Of a DNA stretch of 64,000 nucleotides, positions 7,798-16,557 are shown one piece after another; positions within the stretch are counted from its first letter, which is position 1; each line of letters starts with the position of its first letter. Source of the DNA: Bog-113 sp963752695. GTDB lineage: Bacteria; Acidobacteriota; Terriglobia; Bryobacterales; Bryobacteraceae. The stretch is from contig CAVVZB010000002.1 in the NCBI GenBank assembly GCA_963752695.1, forward strand, positions 1 to 64,000, written 5' to 3'. Under the pieces are notes generated by a model. It was not told where the DNA came from. It did not search any database and was given only the letters and a program-made list of their open reading frames with translations. The position numbers were made by a program, and so were the translations under genes.

Positions 7798-8035
7798 ACT
7801 GTTGGTACTTGAAGAACGATTCTGACACGGTAATCGTATTGATCCACGGAATGCTTTCTAGTAATCGAACAGCGTGGCTCTATAAGAGCAGCAAGTGTCG
7901 TTTGAACGACGGTATTGGCCCGACCTGCTGACCCAAGATAAACGGTTCAAGAACGTGTCTATCTTTCTCTCGGGTTACCGGGCCGCCGTAGATTCGGGGT
8001 TGTATCACGCCACACAGGCCGCAGACGAAGATTGC
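7798..8035 (+). pseudogene. Alpha/beta-hydrolase remnant
   Basis: Frame 1 from 7798 reads NCWYLKNDSDTVIVLIHGML with the IHG oxyanion-hole motif of alpha/beta hydrolases and then SSNRTAWLYKSSK. The frame breaks near 7890, and a second frame continues with YWPDLLTQDKRFKNVSIFLS and GYRAAVDSGLYH. The order matches the N-terminal part of a serine esterase-like hydrolase. The nucleophile GxSxG and everything after it are missing. A frameshifted, truncated remnant with no active product expected. Confidence 0.65.
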
Positions 8036-8652
8036 AGCGTCCTTTCGCTACAACGGAATTCTCACCAAGCGTACTGCCGTTCGTGCAACATTGCGAGTTG
8101 GAGGGGGGCGGCCTGCCTTCGGGATTGATGTATCAGTGGGCAAGAGCATGGCTGAATTCCCATAGTCCAAAGTCAACTTCGAACCTGCACAGGCTTGGGA
8201 CGGATTCGAAGCTCTTCCGTAGTATCGCGGTTCTACTATTCGCTGTTTCAGCTCTCGCGGTAAGTCAAGACCCGCTCTGTTCAACTCGTGGCGATATTGT
8301 GACCTGCGTAACAAAATGGTTCGGCAGTGCTATCTGAATTATGTGCAGCTGCCATTTAAGGCACCGACATTTGACGAACAACAGCCGAGACCGCAAGACT
8401 TGTCTCTCCCGCAGACGCCGGGCACTAGAAAGTGATCTAGAGTATCCCGAATTCAAAATCTGTGTGCAAGCGACGGAGGAGTTTACAGATGGCGCTGTGC
8501 GTGTCGGTTGTTGCATCAGCGATCCGCAAGCTGGCGGTCGAGGATCTGCGGAGCGGAAATGCCTTTCGGTCGCGTACACTTCCTCTGCCGATTTAGTTCA
8601 AACCGGCTCGGGGCTCGACATCTACGTGCGAATCAGGGAACAGGCAGATGCG
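8036..8652. other. 617-base stretch without a recognised gene
   Basis: Frames of about 100 codons exist on both strands (for example 8032-8337 plus and 8265-8579 minus), but they overlap each other, lack ribosome-binding sites and show no family motif. I consider it decayed sequence. Confidence 0.4.
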
Positions 8653-9189
8653 CTACCGGATTATATAGGCTAGATCCGACGGCAGAACGTATTCAAAGCC
8701 GTGATCGGCGACGCGCTGGCGGAGCGACTCCAAAACCGATTCTTTAATCGTCGATGGCAGGGAGAAAAGTTCCGCTCGAAATCGAGCGATTCCCAGTTCG
8801 CAGAACGATGCTGGAAACAGCTTTGTGGTTATGAACCCGTGGGGAAACGACTGCTCGATCTTGGCAGTAATCCCGAAAAAATGCTGCAAAGCCAGACTAT
8901 CGAGCTGTACCCAATAAGGAAATCGGATCACTCTGAAGCCGGCCGCGCGCGCAAGTTCGTCTTTGATTCGATCACCCTTAATCTTTACGGAATGGCGGTA
9001 GTGTTCGTCGCCATCATATTCAACAACAGTCGTGAAGCAGCCCAAGCGGCATGCCATGTCCCAGCGCTGCCGCGTGCCGGGCACGCTAACCTGGCTGCCC
9101 AGCCAGTCTGAAAGCAGAAGCTGCTGCAATGCCTGCGAAAGCTTCTCCTCAGTGAGGTACCCCTGAATCGCAATTACCAGCCCGGACAT
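8653..9189 (-). CDS. DUF559/Vsr-like putative endonuclease-fold protein
   Basis: The product is 178 residues from ATG at 9189 (the frame can be extended upstream to 9300, but that part lies inside the IS element). The core shows the pattern of restriction-endonuclease-like DUF559/Vsr relatives: CFTTVVEYDGDEHYRHSV, then KGDRIKDELARAAGFRVIRF. An acidic metal-binding Glu/Asp-Gly-Asp is followed by an Asp-initiated helix and an Arg-Phe strand. Relatives are predicted nucleases, often found near mobile DNA. The N-terminal part (LTEEKLSQALQQLLLSDWLG) is helical. The IS left end at 9232 sits 43 bases upstream, so the native promoter or an N-terminal extension may have been lost. Confidence 0.6.
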   Translation of the reverse strand: MSGLVIAIQGYLTEEKLSQALQQLLLSDWLGSQVSVPGTRQRWDMACRLGCFTTVVEYDGDEHYRHSVKIKGDRIKDELARAAGFRVIRFPYWVQLDSLALQHFFGITAKIEQSFPHGFITTKLFPASFCELGIARFRAELFSLPSTIKESVLESLRQRVADHGFEYVLPSDLAYIIR

Positions 9190-9231
9190 AATGTTTTCAG
9201 GGTATACGGAAGAGCCACAAATGCGCGTGGG

Positions 9232-9246
9232 GGCAGTGTCGCAAGT
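9232..9246 (+). repeat. Left terminal inverted repeat of IS at 9232-10050
   Basis: GGCAGTGTCGCAAGT; 11 of 15 positions match the complement of 10036-10050, and the pattern resembles known IS6-family ends. Confidence 0.75.
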
Positions 9247-9269
9247 AGCCGCCGCTCTGGTTTGGTAGG

Positions 9270-9995
9270 GTGAAGCGCATGGATGAAAGCCGACCAGCAT
9301 TGTTCCGGGGACGACATTTCCGGGAAGAGATCATCGTCCTTTGCTTGCGTTGGTACCTGCGCTATCCGCTGAGCTATCGCAATCTTGAGGAAATGATGGC
9401 CGAGCGCGGATTGTCGGTCGATCACTCGACTATCGCCCGCTGGGTGTTGCATTACGCGCCTATCTTGAACAAGAGAATCCAGCGCCGGATGCGGAATCGG
9501 AACCGCTCGTGGCGCGTGGACGAAACCTACATCCGCGTCGCCGGTCGCTGGACATACTTGTATCGTGCGATCGACTCGGACGGAAACACGATCGACTTCC
9601 GGCTATCGCTGAAGCGCGATTACACGGCGGCCAAGACGTTTCTCCGCCTGGCTCTGAGTCGTGCCGGTGCGATTCGCCCGCGCGTGATCAATGTGGATGG
9701 CCATCCCGCTTATCCGAGGGTCATCAAAGAACTGAAGCGGACCGGCGAGTTGGGACGCCAGTGCCGCTGTCGCCCTTCGCGGTACATGAACAACATCATC
9801 GAGCAGGACCATCGCTTCGTGAAGAAGCGAGTGGTAGCGAGTCAGTGGTTCCGCTCCGTTGCGGGAGCACAGCATACGATCGCGGGATACGAAGCAATGA
9901 ACATGATCCGCAAGGGGCAGATTCGGTGGTTGGCTAAAAACAACATCGTCGGGCAGGCGACCTTCGTGGGTCGCGCACTCGGCATCGCAGCCTAA
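9270..9995 (+). CDS. IS6-family transposase, intact
   Basis: DDE transposase of 241 residues from GTG at 9270 (an in-frame ATG at 9279 is an alternative start). The N-terminal helix-turn-helix region is RNLEEMMAERGLSVDHSTIA. The catalytic residues are visible as Asp in WRVDETYIRVAG, Asp in INVDGHPAYP and Glu in MNNIIEQDHRFVKKR, with the usual spacing. The frame is undamaged. Family members make cointegrates and can mobilise or delete DNA between two copies, which fits the scrambled surroundings. The broken copy at 1-509 is a near-identical relative. Confidence 0.94.
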   Translation: MKRMDESRPALFRGRHFREEIIVLCLRWYLRYPLSYRNLEEMMAERGLSVDHSTIARWVLHYAPILNKRIQRRMRNRNRSWRVDETYIRVAGRWTYLYRAIDSDGNTIDFRLSLKRDYTAAKTFLRLALSRAGAIRPRVINVDGHPAYPRVIKELKRTGELGRQCRCRPSRYMNNIIEQDHRFVKKRVVASQWFRSVAGAQHTIAGYEAMNMIRKGQIRWLAKNNIVGQATFVGRALGIAA

Positions 9996-10035
9996 TCCAG
10001 AGGAGCAAGCTCACTTTACCCGAGCCCACAATCGG

Positions 10036-10050
10036 GTTTTCGACACCGCC
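10036..10050 (-). repeat. Right terminal inverted repeat of IS at 9232-10050
   Basis: The reverse complement reads GGCGGTGTCGAAAAC. This places the element end at 10050. Confidence 0.75.
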
Positions 10051-10150
10051 TATCCAACGACGTACTAACCGAGGACCGCTATCAAGTAACCATTAGCTAT
10101 GGCAAATTCCTGGAACCGCGGGTATCGAGCGTCGAACTCGTTCCCAAGTA
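10051..10150 (+). pseudogene. 3' tail of a gene cut by the IS element
   Basis: Directly after the IS right end one frame stays open to a TAA at 10148-10150: SNDVLTEDRYQVTISYGKF, then LEPRVSSVELVPK. It has no start and looks like the C-terminal end of a secreted or beta-rich protein. Its family cannot be told from 30-odd residues. Confidence 0.45.
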
Positions 10151-10157
10151 AAGCAAC

Positions 10158-10334
10158 TTAGGCCGCGATCGGTAAGCTGCGGTGCAGTCTTGCACTGAGC
10201 ATGCCAACCAATTCGCCAAGTGCTCGGTCCGTCGAACTGGCCATCGCCGCGTCGTACAGATCGATCCAATGATCCGGCGCGTTAGTTTCCGACATCAAGT
10301 CTGTGGCTGCTTGAACTAGTTGAAAGTGAGTCAT
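10158..10334 (-). CDS. Small helical hypothetical protein, 58 residues
   Basis: The ATG at 10334 is preceded by GAGG seven bases upstream, with AAGGAG a little further up. The 58 residues begin MTHFQLVQAATDLMSETN and continue DHWIDLYDAAMASSTDRALG, then ELVGMLSARLHRSLPIAA. It looks like three short helices, soluble, with no Cys. It lies downstream of fumC on the same strand, about 110 bases after its stop, and may share its transcript. I recognise no family. The good ribosome-binding site and acidic, amphipathic composition argue that it is real. Confidence 0.55.
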   Translation of the reverse strand: MTHFQLVQAATDLMSETNAPDHWIDLYDAAMASSTDRALGELVGMLSARLHRSLPIAA

Positions 10335-10442
10335 TCCGTTGCCTCTTCTCCTTCATTTGCTCATGGAACCGGTGGATTGGGAGTTAAGTTTTGTCCAAAT
10401 TGTGTATGGGAATGTCCGGTGAGCACCGTCAATTCGTTTCTT

Positions 10443-11855
10443 CTAATACTTTCTAATTGGTTGAGTCATCTCCTCCGGACGCACCCAGAGATCGAACTCG
10501 ACTTCGGTCACAAAGCCCAGCTTCAAGGCCGCGTCTCGTAAGCTCGTCTCTTCGCGATGCGCGGTTAATGCAATCTTGGCCGCCTTCTCATAGCCGATGT
10601 GTGGATTCAAAGCCGTTACCGTCATCAATGAATCCTCTAAGTGCCTCTGAATCGTTTTGGCGTGCGGCTCGATCCCGCGCGCGCAATGCTCGTCGAAGCT
10701 GCGGCATCCGTCCGCCAGCAAACCCGCCGATTCCAGCACGCCATCCAGCATCACCGGTTTGTATACATTCAGCTGAAAATTCCCCTGCGACCCGCCCAAG
10801 GCCACGCCCGCATCGTTCCCGAATACCCGAACCGCCACCATCGTCAGCGCTTCGCATTGCGTGGGATTGATCTTGCCCGGCATGATCGACGAGCCGGGTT
10901 CATTCTCGGGGATCAGCAACTCTCCGATGCCGGCGCGCGGTCCGCTTGCATACCAGCGCACGTCATTTGCAATCTTCATTAGCGCCCCCGCTAGCGTCCG
11001 CAACGCAGCGCTCGCGTTCACCATCGCATCGTGCGATGACAACGCCGCAAACTTATTCGCCGCCGCGACAAACGGCTTTCCCGTTTCCTTCGCGATGTAC
11101 GCGGCTGTCGCTGGACCGAAGCGTTCATCAGCGTTCAAACCGGTTCCTACGGCTGTCCCGCCAATCGCGAGTTCATACAAACCCGTCACAGATCGCTCGA
11201 TGGTTTCGATCGCCTGATCCAATTGCGCTACCCATGACGAGATCACCTGCCCCAACGTGATCGGTGTCGCATCCTGCAAGTGCGTGCGTCCCACCATCAC
11301 CACCTGGTCGAAAGCTTTGGCTTTGGTGTTTAATGTATCGCGCAGAGCGGTTACAGCCGGGATCGTCCGGTTGCTGATCTCCTCCACTGCGGCGACGTGC
11401 ATCGCCGTAGGAAACGTGTCGTTGGAAGACTGGCTGCGGTTCACGTCGTCGTTCGGATGAACGGGAGTCTTCGAGCCCACCACGCCGCCCGCCAGCTGAA
11501 TCGCGCGGTTGCCGATCACCTCGTTGGCGTTCATGTTGGTCTGCGTCCCGGACCCAGTCTGGAAGACAACCAGCGGGAACTCGCCGTCTAACTGACCGTC
11601 GATTACCTCCTGGGCAGCCCTCACGATTAAATCGACTTTGTCTTTGGAGACTTCACCCAACTCGCCATTTGCCAGCGCCGCCGCCTTCTTTAAGATCCCC
11701 AAGGCCCGGATCACCGGCCGTCCGAAAACGAAGCGGTTCACACCAATTTTGAACAGGTCGATGGACCGCTGGGTCTGCGCGCCCCAGAGATGGTCGGCGG
11801 GCACCTTCACCTCACCCAACGCGTCTTTATCCACACGAAACAGTACATCGCTCAT
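10443..11855 (-). CDS. fumC: Class II fumarate hydratase
   Basis: Fumarase of 470 residues, the usual length of the iron-independent homotetrameric type. It interconverts fumarate and L-malate in the TCA cycle in the cytosol. Visible motifs are HPNDDVNRSQSSNDTFPTAM, GRTHLQDATPITLGQ and the superfamily signature GSSIMPGKINPTQCEA that carries the catalytic serine loop. The start MSDVLFRVDKDALGEVKVPA gives the normal N-terminus. It is divergent from the TPP enzyme gene with only 47 bases between the starts, so the two promoters must overlap. Confidence 0.97.
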   Translation of the reverse strand: MSDVLFRVDKDALGEVKVPADHLWGAQTQRSIDLFKIGVNRFVFGRPVIRALGILKKAAALANGELGEVSKDKVDLIVRAAQEVIDGQLDGEFPLVVFQTGSGTQTNMNANEVIGNRAIQLAGGVVGSKTPVHPNDDVNRSQSSNDTFPTAMHVAAVEEISNRTIPAVTALRDTLNTKAKAFDQVVMVGRTHLQDATPITLGQVISSWVAQLDQAIETIERSVTGLYELAIGGTAVGTGLNADERFGPATAAYIAKETGKPFVAAANKFAALSSHDAMVNASAALRTLAGALMKIANDVRWYASGPRAGIGELLIPENEPGSSIMPGKINPTQCEALTMVAVRVFGNDAGVALGGSQGNFQLNVYKPVMLDGVLESAGLLADGCRSFDEHCARGIEPHAKTIQRHLEDSLMTVTALNPHIGYEKAAKIALTAHREETSLRDAALKLGFVTEVEFDLWVRPEEMTQPIRKY

Positions 11856-11902
11856 GTCCGCAGACTATCAAATTCCGCCCCGGAGTCGAGACAATTACAG
11901 AC

Positions 11903-13657
11903 ATGGCAAAGACCGTCGGAGACCTACTTGTTGAACGGCTGATCGCGTGGGGGGTGGACACCATCTTCGGCATTCCTGGCGATGGCGTGAATGGAATTTT
12001 CGAAGCCTTGCGCACGCGTCAGAAAGAAATACGCTTTATCCAGGTTCGCCATGAGGAATCAGCTGCGCTGGCGGCTTGCGGTTACGCCAAATTCACAGGC
12101 CGGCTGGGCGTCTGCCTGGCCACATCAGGTCCCGGTGGAATCCACCTCTTGAATGGCTTGTACGACGCCAAGTTTGACGGGCAACCCGTACTCGCGATCA
12201 CCGGGCATACGTTTCATGACTTGATCGGCACCTATCAGCAGCAGGATGTCGACCTGGATAAGCTGTTCATGGACGTCGCGGAATACAACCAGCGCGTGAT
12301 GGGGGCGTCTCATGTGGTGAACGTGGTTGATGAGGCCATCAAGACTGCGCTGGCGCGTCGCGGGGTCGCCCACATCACTATCCCTAAGGACATCCAGGAC
12401 TGGACGCAATCGAAGGATGAGCGATCCTCTGCAAACGTAGCCAAGCATAGCGGCGACTTCTTTTCGCAGGTCTACCCGGTGCCTCCGCCAAGCCTGCTGC
12501 GCGCGGCGGCCGACCTTATCAACCAGGGTTCCAAAGTCGCCATTCTGGTTGGCCGCGGCTGTCTAGGTGCGCGCGCGGAGGTGTTGCAGTTGGCCGACGC
12601 GGCGGCCGCCCCTGTAGTTAAAGCTTTACTTGGCAAGGCGGTGATTCCCGACCGAGATCCGCATTCGCTCGGCGGTTTAGGTTTGCTCGGAACTGCCCCG
12701 TCGCAAGATGCCCTCAAAGAATGCGACACCTTCATTCTCGCCGGCACCAGCTTCCCGTATCTCGAGTTTCTGCCGAAGCCTGGGCAGGCGAAGACCATAC
12801 AGGTTGACGTCGACGCGGCGCGTATCGGGCTGAGGCATCCAGTGGATGTGGGGCTGACCGGCGATGCCAAGGCGGTGCTGCAGGCTCTGCTGCCGTTAAT
12901 TGAGCGCAAGAGCAATCGCGATTTTCTCGAAAAGTCGCAGAAGCGCATGGCCGAGTGGCATGACCTGATGGAGAAACGGGGAACCCGTGATGACATGCCG
13001 ATGAAACCCCAGGTTCCTGCGTATCAGCTAAACAAGTTGCTGGATCCCGATGCCATCGTGATCGCCGACAGTGGAACGATCACGACGTGGGCGGCCCGCT
13101 ATATCGAGATGCGCGACCGGATGATGTTCTCGGTATCCGGCTTACTCGCCACTATGGCGAATGGGCTTCCCTACGCCACTGCGGCGAGCCTTGCCTACCC
13201 AGGCCGGCAGGTAATTTGCATCATCGGCGATGGCGGATTCACCATGCTGATGGGTGAGATGGCTACGCTGGTCAAATACAATCTGCCCGTCAAGATCCTG
13301 GTGATCAAGAACGATGCGCTTGGCGAGATCAAGTGGGAGCAGATGGTGATGGAAGCCAATCCGGAGTTCGGAGTCGACTTGCAGCCGATCGATTTCGCGG
13401 CTGCGGCACGGGCCTTTGGTGCGGGCGGGTTCCGCCTCGAACGGCCGGGCGATGCTGAAGCTGTTCTACGTGCCGCGCTTGCCCATCCAGGTCCTGCGGT
13501 AATTGAAGCCGTCGTCGACCCGAACGAGCCGCCGCTGCCCGGCAGCATCACTGCCGAACAAGCGTTGCATTTCGCGGAAGCTCTGGCGAAAGGGGAGAAA
13601 GATCGCGCCAAGATCATCAAGTCATTGGTGACTGACAAGATTCGCGAAACCGTTTAA
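11903..13657 (+). CDS. TPP-dependent pyruvate oxidase/dehydrogenase-like enzyme
   Basis: Thiamine-diphosphate enzyme of 584 residues with the three-domain layout of the PoxB/acetolactate-synthase group. The N-terminal PYR domain has the catalytic Glu in VRHEESAALAACGYAK. The central domain (about 190-340) binds nucleotide or FAD in relatives. The C-terminal PP domain carries the TPP/Mg motif IIGDGGFTMLMGEM followed by LVIKND. It most resembles quinone-dependent pyruvate dehydrogenases and related 'thiamine pyrophosphate-requiring' proteins, which decarboxylate pyruvate to acetate and CO2. It lacks an obvious membrane-binding C-terminal helix, so exact specificity is open. The ATG at 11903 faces fumC across 47 bases. 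Confidence 0.82.
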   Translation: MAKTVGDLLVERLIAWGVDTIFGIPGDGVNGIFEALRTRQKEIRFIQVRHEESAALAACGYAKFTGRLGVCLATSGPGGIHLLNGLYDAKFDGQPVLAITGHTFHDLIGTYQQQDVDLDKLFMDVAEYNQRVMGASHVVNVVDEAIKTALARRGVAHITIPKDIQDWTQSKDERSSANVAKHSGDFFSQVYPVPPPSLLRAAADLINQGSKVAILVGRGCLGARAEVLQLADAAAAPVVKALLGKAVIPDRDPHSLGGLGLLGTAPSQDALKECDTFILAGTSFPYLEFLPKPGQAKTIQVDVDAARIGLRHPVDVGLTGDAKAVLQALLPLIERKSNRDFLEKSQKRMAEWHDLMEKRGTRDDMPMKPQVPAYQLNKLLDPDAIVIADSGTITTWAARYIEMRDRMMFSVSGLLATMANGLPYATAASLAYPGRQVICIIGDGGFTMLMGEMATLVKYNLPVKILVIKNDALGEIKWEQMVMEANPEFGVDLQPIDFAAAARAFGAGGFRLERPGDAEAVLRAALAHPGPAVIEAVVDPNEPPLPGSITAEQALHFAEALAKGEKDRAKIIKSLVTDKIRETV

Positions 13658-13678
13658 GCCCTGCGCTAGGTTAGGGTT

Positions 13679-15205
13679 GTGAATTTAACCCGGCTCAGCG
13701 GCATTCTTCTGCATCCTACCTCGTTGCCCGCGCGCTTCGGCATCGGCGACTTCGGCCCGTCGGCTTACGCGTTCGTCGATTGGCTCGAAAGCGCCGGACA
13801 GTCGCTCTGGCAGGTGCTTCCGCTCGGTCCCACCGGATATGGAGAGTCGCCGTATCAGCTGTTTTCGGCGTTCGCTGGCAACCCGCTTCTAATAAGCCCG
13901 GAGCGGCTTCGCGATGAAGGCTTGCTTAGTGAAGCCGACCTTGCGGCAGCCCCGGAGTTTGCTCAAGGCCACGTCGACTTCGGTGCGGTTGCGCCGATCA
14001 AGATGGCACTCTTGCAGCGCGCCTTTGAGGCTTTCGAACGTTCCGGGGCACCATCAGCGCGGGTCGAATTCGCCCAATTCTGCGAACAGAACAAATGGCT
14101 GGACGACTACGCGTTGTTCATGGCGCTCAAACAACAAAACGGCCCGGAACACTCTTGGACCGATTGGGAACCGGAAGTCGTCTCCCGGCACCAAGCGGCG
14201 CTCACGCTCTGGAGGCGGACGCTGGCGCGGGAAGTGGAGCGCGAAAAGTTTGTCCAGTGGCAGTTCGCCCGGCAATGGCAGGCCCTCCGCGCATATTGCC
14301 GTGAACGCGGGATTCGCATCATGGGCGACGTGCCCATTTATGTGGCGAACGACAGTGCGGATGTCTGGGCCAATCCCGATTTGTTTCGCCTGGACGAGCG
14401 CGGCAATCCGCTGACGATCGCCGGGGTGCCCCCCGATTACTTCAGCGCTACTGGTCAGCGATGGGGCAACCCGATCTACGATTGGGACCGCATGCGGGAC
14501 CACGGCTTCGCCTGGTGGATTGAGCGTTTCCGCGCGACGATGGAGCACTTCGATCTTTTCCGGCTCGATCACTTCCGCGGCTTTCAGGCTTACTGGGAAA
14601 TCCCGGCCAGCGAGGCTACCGCAGTTAACGGCGTTTGGCGGGAAGCGCCGGGCAGGGAACTATTCGCAGCGGCGCGCACGGCGTTGGGTGAACTCCCGAT
14701 TGTCGCCGAAAATCTTGGAGTAATCACGCCGCCGGTGGAAGCGATCCGGAAAGAGTTTGGCTTCCCTGGTATGAGTATCCTGCAGTTTGCTTTCGGCAGC
14801 GACGCCCAGTCAGCGGACTTCAAGCCTCACAACTACCCGTCTGATCGTTTTGCTTATACCGGCACCCACGATAACGATACGGCGATGGGTTGGTGGAACT
14901 CGACTGGCGGCGATAGCACCCGTTCCACGGAACAGATCCGCGTAGAGAAGCAGCACGCGCTGGATTATCTCGGTGTCCCTGACGACGGGCAGATGAACTG
15001 GCATTTGATTCGGGCTCTGCTTGCCAGCGTGGCCGCTGGCGCGGTTATCCCCGTCCAGGATGTCTTAGGACTTGGTAAAGAGTCGCGGTTCAACACCCCT
15101 GGGACCATGGGAGGCAACTGGCGGTGGCGTCTGCGTGAGGGCGCTCTTACTCCAGAGCTTTCAGATAGACTAAGCCACTGGGTGAAGCTCTATGACCGCC
15201 GCTAA
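13679..15205 (+). CDS. malQ: 4-alpha-glucanotransferase (amylomaltase), GH77
   Basis: Amylomaltase of 508 residues, the typical bacterial length. It transfers alpha-1,4-glucan segments between maltodextrins in the cytosol, releasing glucose. Diagnostic stretches are SGILLHPTSLPARFGIGDFG at the N-terminus, WQVLPLGPTGYGESPYQ, the nucleophile Asp in RLDHFRGFQAYWEIP, the acid/base Glu in IVAENLGVIT and the third Asp in YTGTHDNDTAMGW. The start is GTG at 13679, 21 bases after the TPP-enzyme stop. The 3' end overlaps the sugar transporter gene by 14 bases, implying coupled expression for maltodextrin use. Confidence 0.96.
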   Translation: MNLTRLSGILLHPTSLPARFGIGDFGPSAYAFVDWLESAGQSLWQVLPLGPTGYGESPYQLFSAFAGNPLLISPERLRDEGLLSEADLAAAPEFAQGHVDFGAVAPIKMALLQRAFEAFERSGAPSARVEFAQFCEQNKWLDDYALFMALKQQNGPEHSWTDWEPEVVSRHQAALTLWRRTLAREVEREKFVQWQFARQWQALRAYCRERGIRIMGDVPIYVANDSADVWANPDLFRLDERGNPLTIAGVPPDYFSATGQRWGNPIYDWDRMRDHGFAWWIERFRATMEHFDLFRLDHFRGFQAYWEIPASEATAVNGVWREAPGRELFAAARTALGELPIVAENLGVITPPVEAIRKEFGFPGMSILQFAFGSDAQSADFKPHNYPSDRFAYTGTHDNDTAMGWWNSTGGDSTRSTEQIRVEKQHALDYLGVPDDGQMNWHLIRALLASVAAGAVIPVQDVLGLGKESRFNTPGTMGGNWRWRLREGALTPELSDRLSHWVKLYDRR

Positions 15206-16553
15206 ACCGCGTCTTAACTTTTGGCAAATCTGGAATATGAGCTTCGGCTTCCTAGGAATCCAGTTCGGCTGGAATCTGCAGATGTCGAACATAAGCGCGA
15301 TCTACGAGTATCTTGGCGCTAAGCCCGACCAGATCCCGATCCTTTGGCTGGCCGCGCCGCTTACCGGGCTGATCGTTCAACCGATCATCGGCCACATGAG
15401 CGATCGCACCTGGAATCGCCTGGGCCGTCGCCGTCCCTACTTCCTTACTGGCGCAATCTTAAGTTCACTCGCGCTCATCGTCATGCCCACCTGCTCGGCG
15501 TTGTGGATGGCAGCCGGCCTCTTATGGATACTGGACGCTTCGATCAACATCAGCATGGAACCGTTTCGTGCGTTTATTGCCGACATGTTGCCCGGATCCC
15601 AACACACCCGCGGCTTCGCCATGCAAAGCGTGATGATCGGGATCGGCGCCAGCATTGCTTCCGCGCTTCCCTGGCTGCTCTCGCATGTGTTCGGAGTAAG
15701 CCGGGCCACGACCGCCAACCAGGCAATTCCGTTCTCCGTCCGCTTCTCATTTTGGATTGGCGCGGCGGCGTTCCTCGGCGCCGTTCTATGGACCGTTGTC
15801 ACGACGAAAGAGTACCCGCCCACACTTGAACCCGTGAAGGTCGCGCCACGCACCAGCATGGCATCCGAAATCCTGCATGCGATTGGGAACATGCCTACCG
15901 CCATGAAACAGCTGGCTCTGGTCCAGTTCTGCACATGGTTGGGATTGTTCTGGATGTGGCAGTACTTTGGAGTTGCCGTGGCGCACAACGTATTCGGAGC
16001 CGAAAGTACGCAATCGCCGCGCTATACCGAAGGAATCGAATGGGGTGGGATCTGCTTCTCTGTCTACTCCGTCGTTACGTTTTTCTATGCGCTCGCTCTG
16101 CCGTCGATTGCACACCGAATAGGTCCGCGAATGACGCACATCTTCTCACTTCTTTGCGGCGCGGCCGGGCTCGCCTCGGTAATGTTCATACACAACCCGT
16201 ACTTGCTCTTGCTCTCCATGTTAGGAGTGGGTATCGCGTGGTCCAGCATTCTTTCGATGCCCTATGCGATCTTGGCCAGTTCGATTCCGCCCGAGAAGAC
16301 CGGTATTTACATGGGTATCTTCAATATGTTTATTGTTCTGCCGGAAATCTGTTCGGCGCTGTTTTTCGGTTGGATCATGGCTCACGTGCTGGGGAATAAT
16401 CGGGTTGTTGCCGTCTTCGCCGGTGGGTGTTTCCTTGCTCTGGCTGCAGGTTTGATGCTCCTGGTGAGAGATCCCGCGCGAATCCGCGAGCCACGCATGC
16501 GCGACATGGAACGTGAGGGTCCGGCTTTAGAAACCGGACCCGTCCGGCTCTGA
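15192..16553 (+). CDS. MFS sugar transporter of the SLC45/MalT-like type
   Basis: Membrane transporter of 453 residues with about 12 hydrophobic segments. The N-terminus WQIWNMSFGFLGIQFGWNLQ, the loop IGHMSDRTWNRLGRRRPYFL (the MFS A-motif between segments 2 and 3) and EPFRAFIADMLP match disaccharide/H+ symporters related to plant sucrose carriers and MalT. Overlap with malQ suggests import of maltose or maltodextrin, or glucose handling. The start at 15192 (ATG within the end of malQ) gives the expected short cytosolic N-terminus. Substrate is inferred from context only. Confidence 0.85.
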   Translation: MTAAKPRLNFWQIWNMSFGFLGIQFGWNLQMSNISAIYEYLGAKPDQIPILWLAAPLTGLIVQPIIGHMSDRTWNRLGRRRPYFLTGAILSSLALIVMPTCSALWMAAGLLWILDASINISMEPFRAFIADMLPGSQHTRGFAMQSVMIGIGASIASALPWLLSHVFGVSRATTANQAIPFSVRFSFWIGAAAFLGAVLWTVVTTKEYPPTLEPVKVAPRTSMASEILHAIGNMPTAMKQLALVQFCTWLGLFWMWQYFGVAVAHNVFGAESTQSPRYTEGIEWGGICFSVYSVVTFFYALALPSIAHRIGPRMTHIFSLLCGAAGLASVMFIHNPYLLLLSMLGVGIAWSSILSMPYAILASSIPPEKTGIYMGIFNMFIVLPEICSALFFGWIMAHVLGNNRVVAVFAGGCFLALAAGLMLLVRDPARIREPRMRDMEREGPALETGPVRL

Positions 16554-16557
16554 GTTT

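Larger units (their letters stand above)
9232..10050 (+). mobile_element. Intact IS6-family insertion sequence
   Basis: An 819-base element bounded by imperfect inverted repeats: GGCAGTGTCGCAAGT at 9232-9246, and the complement of GGCGGTGTCGAAAAC at 10036-10050. It encodes one full transposase. The flanking octamers (cgcgtggg and tatccaac) differ, so there is no target duplication. Inverted relative to the decayed copy at 1-537. To its right lies the tail of another interrupted gene. Confidence 0.9.
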
